A stretch of DNA of 64,000 bases from Burkholderiaceae bacterium (GTDB lineage: Bacteria > Pseudomonadota > Gammaproteobacteria > Burkholderiales > Burkholderiaceae_C), in the NCBI GenBank assembly GCA_024235915.1, contig JACKLO010000009.1, positions 1 through 64,000 of the forward strand. Direction: 5' to 3'. A model generated the notes under the pieces. That model was given only the letters and a program-made list of their open reading frames with translations, was not told where the DNA came from and ran no database searches. Position numbers and translations under genes: made by a program. Positions 57,052-64,000 of this stretch are shown here, one piece after another; the first letter of the stretch is position 1, and each line of letters starts with the position of its first letter.

Positions 57052-57609
57052 TCAGACGGCCGGCGCCCGCCACACGGTCAGGTGCGGCAGCACAGCCCGG
57101 TAGGGCAGCAGCAGCACGGCAGCCATCGCCCACTTCACGGCAATGTCGCCGGTGGCCAGCATCAGCCAATCCATGTCACTGCCATAGAAGGCGAGGAAAA
57201 AGAAGATGGCGGTGTCGATGACCGAGGCCAGCACCGACCCGATCAGTGGAGCCTGCCACCATGAGGCCTGGCGCAGGCGATTGAAGGCCGAAATGTCGAG
57301 CCATTGCGCGACGATGAAGGCGCAACCCGAGGCCATCGCAATACGCCAGGGCGCCACGGCCAGCGACGCCACGACCGCCACCGCAAAGCCCGCCCAGGCC
57401 ACCTTGCGTGCCGCCGACGGACCGAGCGCGCGATTGGTCAGGTCGGTGACGAGGAAGACCACCGGATAGGTAAATGCACCCCAGGTGAGCCAATCATTGA
57501 TCGGGTACTGGACAGCGAAATTGGACAGCACCACCACGAATGCCATTGCCAGCATGGGCAACATGAATTGGCGCGAAACCAATGCGGTGGAATTTTCAGA
57601 GTGATTCAT
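57052..57609 (-). CDS. yhhQ: Queuosine precursor transporter
   Basis: YhhQ/QueT-type (VUT family) carriers import preQ0/preQ1 for queuosine modification of tRNA. The 185-residue protein has about six helices, including MLPMLAMAFVVVLSNFAVQY, LTWGAFTYPVVFLVTDLTNR with the family signature FLVTDL, and SVIDTAIFFFLAFYG. It starts 24 bases beyond greB. The late queuosine enzyme QueG is also in this window. No preQ1 riboswitch was found upstream. Confidence 0.88.
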   Translation of the reverse strand: MNHSENSTALVSRQFMLPMLAMAFVVVLSNFAVQYPINDWLTWGAFTYPVVFLVTDLTNRALGPSAARKVAWAGFAVAVVASLAVAPWRIAMASGCAFIVAQWLDISAFNRLRQASWWQAPLIGSVLASVIDTAIFFFLAFYGSDMDWLMLATGDIAVKWAMAAVLLLPYRAVLPHLTVWRAPAV

Positions 57610-57637
57610 TTATGCAACTCGCATTACCTGAATCCGG

Positions 57638-57643
57638 ATTATA
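57638..57643 (-). promoter_or_regulatory. Candidate -10 box of yhhQ
   Basis: TATAAT on the minus strand, a perfect -10 consensus, lies about 29 bases upstream of the yhhQ ATG in an AT-rich patch. A convincing -35 at 17 bases is not present (only AACGTT), so the promoter may be weak or activated. The divergent H-NS gene starts about 100 bases away. Confidence 0.4.
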
Positions 57644-57742
57644 GATTACCCAATCGTGATAACGTTCGCCCTGCGCAAAAGGCCAGATTCCATCGAGACA
57701 GAGCCGCGCGGGAGGACCTCCTCAACATCACCCAGAAGCCAA

Positions 57743-58081
57743 ATGAGCAAGACCTACAGCCAATTGATGAAGCAGATCGACAGCCTCCAGCGCGAAGCCG
57801 AGGAAATCAAGCGCAAGGAGATCGACGGGGTGATCACGCGCATCAAGGACGCGATCCAGGCCTATGGCCTGACGGCTGCCGACCTGGGCCTCGCCGCCCG
57901 CGCGCCCAAGGTCGCCAAGCCGGGCAAGAAGCCGGCCAGCCGCAAGGCGGGCAAGGCCGCCGCGGCCGCCAAGTACCGCGACGACGCCGGCAACACCTGG
58001 GGTGGCCGCGGCCCGCGCCCGGCCTGGCTGCGCGACGCGCTGGCCGCCGGCAAGCAGCTGTCGGACTTCGCCGTCAAGTGA
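57743..58081 (+). CDS. H-NS family nucleoid protein (short)
   Basis: The 112-residue protein from MSKTYSQLMKQIDSLQREAE has an N-terminal coiled-coil oligomerisation part, a Lys/Ala-rich linker (KVAKPGKKPASRKAGKAAAA) and the C-terminal DNA-binding motif KYRDDAGNTWGGRGPRPAWL. It should bind AT-rich DNA and silence acquired genes. An upstream ATG at 57656 is in frame, but the residues before 57743 are unlike the family. Confidence 0.9.
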   Translation: MSKTYSQLMKQIDSLQREAEEIKRKEIDGVITRIKDAIQAYGLTAADLGLAARAPKVAKPGKKPASRKAGKAAAAAKYRDDAGNTWGGRGPRPAWLRDALAAGKQLSDFAVK

Positions 58082-58085
58082 GCCG

Positions 58086-58895
58086 ATGACGGTGCCCGCG
58101 GCGGCCGGGCCGCGCCGCATCGTCTGCCTGACCGAAGAGACGACCGAGTGGCTTTACCTGCTCGGTCGTGAAGACCGCATCGTCGGCATCTCCGGCTACA
58201 CGGTGCGGCCGCGCCGGGCCCGGCAGGAAAAGCCCCGCGTCTCCGCCTTCCTGAGCGGCAAGATCGACCGCATCGTCGCGCTGGAACCTGATCTCGTCAT
58301 CGGCTTCTCCGACATGCAGGCCGCGCTCGCCGACCAACTCGTGCGGGCTGGGCTGAACGTGTGGATCACCAACCAGCGCAGCATCGAGGAGATCTTCTCC
58401 ACCCTGCACACGCTGGCGATGCTGGTGGACGCGCGCGAAGCTGGCGAACGATGGATGGCCGCCTGCCGCGCGGAGCATGCCCGCATCGCCACCAAGGTGG
58501 CGCAGTGGCCTCGTCGGCCCCGCGTCTACTTCGAGGAATGGGACGAGCCCTTGATCAGCGCCATCCGCTGGGTCTCGGAACTGATCGCGCTGGCCGGTGG
58601 CGAGGACGTTTTTGCCGAACTCGGCCGGATGCCCATGGGGCGCGACCGTGTGATTGCCGACCCCATGGTGCCGGTGAAGCGGGCGCCGGAGCTCATCATC
58701 GGGTCCTGGTGCGGCAAGAAGTTCCGGCCAGAGCAGGTGGCGGCGCGCCCGGGCTGGCAGGCCGTGCCGGCCGTGCAGCTGGGGCGGCTGCACGAGATCA
58801 AGTCCTGCGACATCCTGCAGCCCGGCCCGGCGGCCCTGACCGATGGCCTGGCGCAGTTGCACCGGCTGATCGCAGCAGCGGCACACCCGGTGTGA
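58086..58895 (+). CDS. Cobalamin-binding BtuF-like protein without signal peptide
   Basis: The 269-residue protein from MTVPAAAGPRRIVCLTEETT has a TroA/BtuF-type two-lobe fold (RIVGISGYTVRPRRARQEKP; VSAFLSGKIDRIVALEPDLV; DLVIGFSDMQAALADQLV). It lacks any signal peptide, so it should stay in the cytosol, unlike true BtuF. It follows the H-NS gene by 4 bases and precedes the threonine aldolase by 13. With B12-dependent mutase and QueG in the window, an intracellular corrinoid role is possible but unproven. Confidence 0.8.
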   Translation: MTVPAAAGPRRIVCLTEETTEWLYLLGREDRIVGISGYTVRPRRARQEKPRVSAFLSGKIDRIVALEPDLVIGFSDMQAALADQLVRAGLNVWITNQRSIEEIFSTLHTLAMLVDAREAGERWMAACRAEHARIATKVAQWPRRPRVYFEEWDEPLISAIRWVSELIALAGGEDVFAELGRMPMGRDRVIADPMVPVKRAPELIIGSWCGKKFRPEQVAARPGWQAVPAVQLGRLHEIKSCDILQPGPAALTDGLAQLHRLIAAAAHPV

Positions 58896-58908
58896 CACCA
58901 TCGCGGGC

Positions 58909-59958
58909 ATGAGCACGCCCGCCACACCGCCCATCGATCTCCGTTCCGACACCGTCACCCGCCCCACCGCCGCCATGCGTGCCGCCATCGCGGCCGCCGA
59001 GGTCGGCGACGACCAGTACGGCGAAGACCCCACCACCGCGCGCCTGCAGGCCCGCTGCGCCGAACTGCTGGGCAAGGAGGCCGCACTGTGGCTGCCCACC
59101 GGCACCATGGCCAACCAGGTGGCGCTGCGCGTGATGGCGCGCCCCGGCGACGAGGTCATCACGCCACGCGAAAGCCATGCCGCCTGGCACGAGGCCGGCG
59201 GTGCAGCCGCCAACGCGGGCGTGCAGATGGTGGAAGTGGGGCAGCGCGGCCTGTTCTCGCTGGAAGAACTCGAGGCCGCCATCAAGCCCACCGGTCTGCC
59301 GGTATTCCCGCCCACCACGCTGCTGCAGATCGAGAACACGCACAACCGCGCCGGCGGCATCGTGTTGCCGCAGGCGCAGGTGGTGGCGCTGTGCGAGTGT
59401 GCCCATGCGCGCGGCCTGGGCTGCTTCCTCGACGGCGCCAGGCTGTGGAACGCCGCGGTCGCCAGCGGTCTCAGCGAAGGCGTGCTGGCCGCCCCATTCG
59501 ACCTCGTCGCCGTGGCCTTCAGCAAGGGCCTTGGCGCACCTGGCGGATCGTTGCTGGCAGGATCACGTGCGCTGATCCAGGCGGCCGACCGCCATCGGCG
59601 CATGCTGGGCGGCGCGATGCGCCAGAACGGCCTTTTCGCCGCCGCTGCGCTGCATGGCCTGGACCACCACCGCACGCGCCTGGCCGAGGACCACGCCAAT
59701 GCCCGCGCGTTTGCGGAGATCCTGGCGCCCTGCCCCGCCGTCCGTCTCGACCTGCCCTCGGTGCAGAGCAACATCGTGGTCTTCCACCTGGCCGACGGCG
59801 CGCCCGACGCCGCCACCGTGGTGGCGCAGGCACGTACGCAAGGCGTGCTGCTCAACGCCTTCGGGCCGCGCCTGGTGCGTGCGGTGACACACCTGGACGT
59901 CACGGCCGCGCAGGCGGCCGACGCGGCGCAGCGCCTGCTGCGGCTGCTGAGCCACTGA
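58909..59958 (+). CDS. ltaE: Low-specificity L-threonine aldolase
   Basis: This PLP enzyme cleaves threonine or allo-threonine to glycine and acetaldehyde. The 349-residue protein begins with IDLRSDTVTRPTAAMRAAI and has EVGDDQYGEDPTTARLQ, the stacking-His region ESHAAWHEAGGAA, HARGLGCFLDGARLWNAAVA and the PLP Lys in AVAFSKGLGAPGGSLLAG. Length and motifs are normal. The start follows the BtuF-like gene closely, so it may be co-transcribed. Confidence 0.93.
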   Translation: MSTPATPPIDLRSDTVTRPTAAMRAAIAAAEVGDDQYGEDPTTARLQARCAELLGKEAALWLPTGTMANQVALRVMARPGDEVITPRESHAAWHEAGGAAANAGVQMVEVGQRGLFSLEELEAAIKPTGLPVFPPTTLLQIENTHNRAGGIVLPQAQVVALCECAHARGLGCFLDGARLWNAAVASGLSEGVLAAPFDLVAVAFSKGLGAPGGSLLAGSRALIQAADRHRRMLGGAMRQNGLFAAAALHGLDHHRTRLAEDHANARAFAEILAPCPAVRLDLPSVQSNIVVFHLADGAPDAATVVAQARTQGVLLNAFGPRLVRAVTHLDVTAAQAADAAQRLLRLLSH

Positions 59959-59986
59959 AGCCGCCCGCAGCCGCGCCATCGGGTGG

Positions 59987-61321
59987 TCAGCGCTCCTTCT
60001 TCAGGAAACCGTAGGGGCTGTCCACGGTGCCGAACTGGAACACCGTGTAGACGTGGGTCGACGTGAAGTCGGCCTCGTCGATCGTCAGCAGGGCGGTGGT
60101 GGACAGGGGTGTGCTCACGGTCAGCGGCACGTCGGTGGCCGCCGACAGTGTGGTGAAGGATGATGCGGCGCCGACGGCGACGTCCTCGGCCAGGGTCGCA
60201 TAGTCCACGTCCAGCGACAGACCCCCGGTGAGCGTGGCCATCACGTTGAAGAGGCGCACGCGGGCATAGCCGCTGGCGGGCAGGCTGTTGTCGTCGGCCA
60301 CGAGCGCCGCGGCCGCATCAGCGGCGGAGGTGCCGGTCACGGCAAAGGTGTAGTCGCCGCCGGCCTTCAGCGTCAGGCTGTTTTCGGCCAGCACCTCACC
60401 GTTCACCGCCATCGTCAGGACCTGGTTGCTGCCCGCAGTCACCAGCCGGTAAGCACCCACCGACGGCCCGCGCTGCGCGCTGGCCACTGCGATGCCGCCG
60501 ACGCCGGCGTCGATCGCCGCATTGCCCGCCACACCGGCTGCCACGCGCACCCGCGCCGAGGTGTTCTTGAACAACGCGAGACCGCCGTCCTGCACCAGCG
60601 TGGCCGCATGCACCAGCACGCCACCTTCACCCGCGGTGAGCACCAGGGTCACGACGCTGGTGCTGTCCAGCGTGAGGACCGGCGTGTCCAGGCGCAGGTC
60701 GTCGACGTCGCCCGAGCCGGTCAGCCGCAGCCGGTAGGTGCCGGCGCTGACGGTGACGAAGCCTGACGAGGCGTTGGACGACACCGTGGTCGTGATCGAC
60801 GCCTCGTCCAGCGACGTCGCGCCGTTGGTGAGGTAGACGTCCAGCGCGCCGGAGCCGCTGGTGTTGTAGACGCGCAGGCGTGCCTTGCCGGCTACCGGCG
60901 TGTCTTCGTCCTCTTCCAGCATCGCCAGCTTCAACGCGCTGTCGCTGCCGTAGGCGATGGCGGTGTAGGCGGTGTCGGCACTCAGGGACCAGCTCGTGGT
61001 CACGGCCGCCGTGTCGTTGCCGGCACGTCGCAACTGGTAGCTCAGCTCCCCGGCAGTGGTGCCGCTGCGCGACGTCACGGTGTCGGCCGGCACCGACTCG
61101 GCCAGCACCGTCTCGTCGTCGTCGCTGTCGACGGCCACGAGGTCGAAACCGGACTTGCTGGTGCTCAGGTTGAGCAGGCGGATCTGTGCCTGGCCGGCAT
61201 CGTCACCGCCGCCGCCGCAGGCGCTCAGCGACAAGGCCAGCGGCGCGGCCAGGGACAGGGCCAGCACAAGCCGGGCGGTGGCCCGCAGGCCGCGTGAGGT
61301 CAGGAATGGAGAGAGGCGCAC
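59987..61321 (-). CDS. DUF4397-domain lipoprotein
   Basis: The 444-residue protein starts at a GTG (61321, VRLSPFLTSRGLRATARL) with a lipoprotein signal ending SLSAC followed by four glycines. Three or four beta-rich repeats follow, each with a pattern such as RLLNLSTSKSGFDLVAVDSD, LRVYNTSGSGALDVYLTNGA and VRLFNVMATLTGGLSLDVDY, typical of DUF4397. It is rich in Thr, Ser and Ala. Probably an outer-membrane or surface lipoprotein; function unknown. Confidence 0.85.
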   Translation of the reverse strand: MRLSPFLTSRGLRATARLVLALSLAAPLALSLSACGGGGDDAGQAQIRLLNLSTSKSGFDLVAVDSDDDETVLAESVPADTVTSRSGTTAGELSYQLRRAGNDTAAVTTSWSLSADTAYTAIAYGSDSALKLAMLEEDEDTPVAGKARLRVYNTSGSGALDVYLTNGATSLDEASITTTVSSNASSGFVTVSAGTYRLRLTGSGDVDDLRLDTPVLTLDSTSVVTLVLTAGEGGVLVHAATLVQDGGLALFKNTSARVRVAAGVAGNAAIDAGVGGIAVASAQRGPSVGAYRLVTAGSNQVLTMAVNGEVLAENSLTLKAGGDYTFAVTGTSAADAAAALVADDNSLPASGYARVRLFNVMATLTGGLSLDVDYATLAEDVAVGAASSFTTLSAATDVPLTVSTPLSTTALLTIDEADFTSTHVYTVFQFGTVDSPYGFLKKER

Positions 61322-61509
61322 GGCTGAAGCTCTGGAGATGTGGAAACCCGGCCAGCTTGCAGGGGCCACACCGCCAGACGGTGTGGATCGTGTGAATCCA
61401 GGTGACCCGCTGGTGAGCTGACATGACTGCCAGGTCACGGGGCGTCACATGTCGCCGCCGACACACGCGCGCAAACGCGCCGACAGGCGCGCGCCGCACA
61501 CTCGTCGCG

Positions 61510-62283
61510 ATGGACACCGCTTCCTTCTGTACCGCGCGGATTTCCTTGTGGATGCCGCCTTCGCGCCCCGTCCGGCGTGGCCGCTGGGACACGCCGTGGG
61601 TCGAACACCTGCGCGGCCTCGGTGCCGACGTGGCGGTGGGCGACACGCCGCCGACGCGTGCCGACGCCGCATTGCTGTCCACCATGGCCCACGGTGCCGA
61701 TCCAGCCGCGCTCTGCCGGCACCACCGAAACCACTGGCCGCACCTGCCCTTGTTGCTGCTGGGCCGATTCCCCACCGAGGCCGACCGCATCGTCGCGCTG
61801 GAATCGGGGGCCGACGACTGCTTGGGTCCGGACTGCACCCCGCGCGAGTTGCTGGCCCGTGTGCGTGCGTTGCGGCGCCGGCTTGCGTCGGTCACCTCGC
61901 AGAGGCGGTCTGACGCCATGGCCATCGCGACGAACGACAGCGGGGCTGCGCTGCCGGCTGCACCGCTCCTGCCGATCGGCCGTTGGCTGTACTGCCGCGC
62001 TCAGCGCTGCCTCACCGACCGCAATGGCGCCCACCGGCACAGCGGCCTGAGCAGCGTCGAAATCGGGCTGCTCGATGCGCTGACGGCCACGCCGGGCCGC
62101 GCGGTGGACCGCCATGTGCTGCGGCACCAATGGGCGCGGGAAGGGCGATCATCGACGTTGCGCGCAGTGGACACCGCGGTGATGCGCCTGCGCCGCCGCG
62201 TGGAACCGGACCCTGCACAGCCCCGCTGGATCCTCACCGTGCGCGGCCAGGGCTATTGCTACGTCCACGCCGACGGCGACTGA
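61510..62283 (+). CDS. Degenerate OmpR-like winged-helix regulator
   Basis: The 257-residue protein from MDTASFCTARISLWMPP has an N-terminal receiver-like part that lacks a recognisable phospho-acceptor Asp and the conserved Lys, although PTEADRIVALESGADDCLG and CTPRELLARVRALRR keep the last receiver helix. The C-terminal DNA-binding domain is intact: GLSSVEIGLLDALTATPGRA, then TLRAVDTAVMRLRRRVEPD and ILTVRGQGYCYV. There is no kinase gene nearby, so it may act without phosphorylation. Confidence 0.8.
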   Translation: MDTASFCTARISLWMPPSRPVRRGRWDTPWVEHLRGLGADVAVGDTPPTRADAALLSTMAHGADPAALCRHHRNHWPHLPLLLLGRFPTEADRIVALESGADDCLGPDCTPRELLARVRALRRRLASVTSQRRSDAMAIATNDSGAALPAAPLLPIGRWLYCRAQRCLTDRNGAHRHSGLSSVEIGLLDALTATPGRAVDRHVLRHQWAREGRSSTLRAVDTAVMRLRRRVEPDPAQPRWILTVRGQGYCYVHADGD

Positions 62284-62323
62284 CACTGGCTTTCGGGAGC
62301 CAGGCCGCTACGATCCACGCGTC

Positions 62324-62695
62324 ATGCTGCGAATCCCCCTCACCACCCTGCTGGCCGCAGCGCTGCTGCCGGCCTGTGCCGGCCCTGCCGCCGATCCCGC
62401 CCGCGCCGCCGCCCCGGCGGCGGCCAGCGTGGCCATGGCGCTGCCGCTGGGCACACGCCAATGCGAACCCGGTGGGCCCACGGCCGAGTCCCTGGCCGGC
62501 GTCCTGCGCGGTGCCGGCATCAGCGTCACCGCCGTGAGCTGCGGTCACGACGGCCGCATGCGCCCCGCCGTCTGTGGTGCCGGCGACGGCAGGCTCGCCG
62601 TCGTCGACGTCCCGGCCGCGCAGCAGGCGCAGGCCGAGGCGCTGGGGTGGAAGCCGTTGTCGGCAATGCCTGACGCGCGCCGCCAGCCGTGCTGA
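62324..62695 (+). CDS. Small lipoprotein of unknown function
   Basis: The 123-residue protein has a lipoprotein signal (MLRIPLTTLLAAALLPAC) and an Ala-rich linker. The rest has four cysteines (RQCEPGG, VSCGHDG, PAVCGAG and the final PC), possibly paired as disulfides. I recognise no family. It starts 40 bases after the regulator gene and converges on the next gene. Confidence 0.65.
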   Translation: MLRIPLTTLLAAALLPACAGPAADPARAAAPAAASVAMALPLGTRQCEPGGPTAESLAGVLRGAGISVTAVSCGHDGRMRPAVCGAGDGRLAVVDVPAAQQAQAEALGWKPLSAMPDARRQPC

Positions 62696-62710
62696 CGGCG
62701 CGCGCAGGTT

Positions 62711-63217
62711 TCAGCGGATTCGACGCACGCGGGGCGTCTGGTTCACGCCGTCGATGCGGAGCAGGAAGCTGCCCAACAACGCGCGCTCGATGCGCACCGC
62801 CGGGTTCGTCAGGTTGTAGGCGCCGCGGGTGCCGTCGACCACCTGCCAGACCTGGCCGTTCTCCAGCGTGAAGCGGGTGCCGCTCTCGAAGAAGCCCACC
62901 TCGCCCACGATGCGGCTGGTCAGCACCTCCGGCGCACCTTCCGGCAGCCGGTTTTCAAACCCGAAATTGCCGCCCGGTGGTGGCGTCACGGCGCCAGCGG
63001 CTGACGGCGCGGCGGGTGCAGCAACCGGCCCGGGCGTGGCCACCGGTGCACCCCAGCCGGCGCGAGACCCGATGCCCGGCAACGCGATGGCGTCGTAGCA
63101 GGCCAGCCGGGCGGCGGCCTCGGGCACGATGCGGCAGCGCTGGATGGCGGCCGTGTCAGCCCGGGCCGGTAGCGCCAGCGATGCGGCCGCCAAGCCGCAA
63201 AGGACAGTGAACTTCAT
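62711..63217 (-). CDS. Exported protein of unknown function
   Basis: The 168-residue protein from MKFTVLCGLAAASLALPARA has a clear signal peptide, then an AAIQRCRIVPEAAARLACYD segment seen at the start of several periplasmic proteins. After that come a Pro/Ala linker and a beta-rich C-domain (SRIVGEVGFFESGTRFTLEN; GQVWQVVDGTRGAYNLTNPA). A second ATG six bases upstream (63223) is possible. No named function. Confidence 0.75.
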   Translation of the reverse strand: MKFTVLCGLAAASLALPARADTAAIQRCRIVPEAAARLACYDAIALPGIGSRAGWGAPVATPGPVAAPAAPSAAGAVTPPPGGNFGFENRLPEGAPEVLTSRIVGEVGFFESGTRFTLENGQVWQVVDGTRGAYNLTNPAVRIERALLGSFLLRIDGVNQTPRVRRIR

Positions 63218-63272
63218 GGACATCACTGTATCCGACCCACGCCCAGGCGCCGGCCTGCCACCATCGGCCTCC

Positions 63273-64000
63273 ATGACGACCTCGATCCTTCGCCGTCACC
63301 TCCGCGTCTGGCTGGCCCTGGCCGCCAGCCTGCTGCTGCTGGCCGGCTGCGCCACGCTGGACGAACGCCAGCGCGAGTGGATCTTCCAACCCGGTGCCCG
63401 CACCTGGTGGGGCGGCACCGCGGCGGCCGAGGGCATGCAGGACCGCTGGATCGAATTCATGTCGGCCGAAACCGGCGACACCGTGCGCCTGCACGCCTTG
63501 TGGGCACCCCAGGGCCGCGCCGATGCGCCAGTGCTGCTGTACCTGCACGGCGCGCGCTACGACGTGCGTGGCAGCGCCCACCGCATGCGCCGCCTGCAGG
63601 CCCTAGGCTTCGCCGTGCTCGGCGTGGACTACCGGGGCTTCGGCCAGAGCAGCGCCGTGCTGCCGTCCGAGGCCATGGCCTACGAGGACGCCCAGGCCGC
63701 CTGGGACTGGCTGGCGCGCGAGTTTCCGGGCCGCTCGCGCTATGTCTTCGGCCACTCCCTGGGCGGCGCGATCGCGGTCGACCTGGCCAGCCGGCGCCGC
63801 GACGTGCACGGCCTGATCGTCGAAGGCAGCTTCACCTCCATCCCCGACGTGGTGCGCCACTTCAAGTGGGGCTGGCTGCCGGTGGGCCCGCTGATCACGC
63901 AGCGCTTCGAGGCCGTGGAGCGCATCGCCCACGTGCAGGCGCCCGTGCTGGTGGTGCACGGCAGCGACGACCGGCTGATCCCGCCGGCGCTGGGCCAGGC
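63273..64000 (+). CDS. Alpha/beta hydrolase lipoprotein (3' end cut by window)
   Basis: The visible 242 residues begin with a lipoprotein signal (VWLALAASLLLLAGC), then an alpha/beta hydrolase core: the oxyanion region VLLYLHGARYDVRGSA, LGVDYRGFGQSSAV, the nucleophile elbow VFGHSLGGAIAVDLAS and the acid region VLVVHGSDDRLIPP. The catalytic His lies beyond the window. It resembles the YqiK/Bem46-like serine hydrolases; the substrate is unknown. Confidence 0.85.
   Translation, partial: MTTSILRRHLRVWLALAASLLLLAGCATLDERQREWIFQPGARTWWGGTAAAEGMQDRWIEFMSAETGDTVRLHALWAPQGRADAPVLLYLHGARYDVRGSAHRMRRLQALGFAVLGVDYRGFGQSSAVLPSEAMAYEDAQAAWDWLAREFPGRSRYVFGHSLGGAIAVDLASRRRDVHGLIVEGSFTSIPDVVRHFKWGWLPVGPLITQRFEAVERIAHVQAPVLVVHGSDDRLIPPALGQ

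Noticed and set aside
57610..57742. preQ1 riboswitch before the queuosine precursor transporter
   Set aside because: No match to the compact preQ1-I hairpin/A-rich tail pattern or to a larger class was visible.

Overview
The window is about 64 kb of very GC-rich, tightly packed chromosomal DNA from a betaproteobacterium of the order Burkholderiales. The Rubrivivax/Leptothrix/Methylibium side of the order is the best guess. The evidence is the gene order leuC-entericidin-leuD-leuB-asd-fimV-truA-trpFBA, the Bug-type binding protein, the DUF4148 protein, the neisserial-type porin, the short H-NS protein and the gmk-rpoZ-spoT-greB group. No rRNA, tRNA, phage, transposase gene or CRISPR array was found. 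Family names rest on reading motifs and context; no database search was run.

Layout. 1-11,100 (minus strand): a leucine, aspartate-family and tryptophan block with fimV and truA, plus a 43-residue entericidin lipoprotein between leuC and leuD. 12,057-19,828 (minus): a complete propionyl-CoA to succinyl-CoA module (methylmalonyl-CoA epimerase candidate, two carboxylase subunits, MeaB chaperone, B12-dependent mutase), with a divergent GntR-family regulator and a palindrome between them. The meaB/mutase gap holds a 238-bp non-coding element with 30-bp inverted ends. 20,857-24,315: TAXI binding protein, second-type RlmN-like radical SAM enzyme, aldo/keto reductase.

24,335-30,862 is the most interesting part. 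It encodes a selenophosphate synthetase (selD/senC), a selenosugar synthase (senB), a selenoneine synthase (senA) and a histidine methyltransferase (egtD). Together these match the known selenoneine pathway: EgtD makes hercynine, SelD makes selenophosphate, SenB makes the selenosugar, and SenA joins it to hercynine. Immediately upstream of egtD on the same strand lie an ECF sigma factor and a membrane anti-sigma factor whose outer domain is a DsrE-like fold. A second, exported DsrE protein is encoded divergently behind a candidate ECF promoter. This suggests a sulfur/selenium- or redox-sensing circuit that may control selenoneine formation.

30,893-44,400: ZnuD-like TonB-dependent receptor and DUF2946-like protein behind gamma-carbonic anhydrase/hslO, a small K+ channel, DUF455 ferritin-like protein, an amino-acid ABC binding protein and permease without an ATPase, MarC, porin, xerD, Bug protein, a tandem 65-bp hairpin repeat, chalcone-isomerase-like protein, AEC carrier and queG. 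44,481-49,063 (plus): tsaE-amiC-mutL, then gmk-rpoZ. The usual gmk-rpoZ-spoT-greB order is interrupted by about 5 kb holding a LysR regulator with a tartrate-dehydratase-like enolase, a CusRS-like two-component system and a DUF4148 protein. 54,159-64,000: spoT, greB, the yhhQ queuosine-precursor transporter, an H-NS protein, a cytosolic BtuF-like protein, threonine aldolase, a DUF4397 lipoprotein, a degenerate OmpR-like regulator, small exported proteins and a truncated alpha/beta hydrolase.
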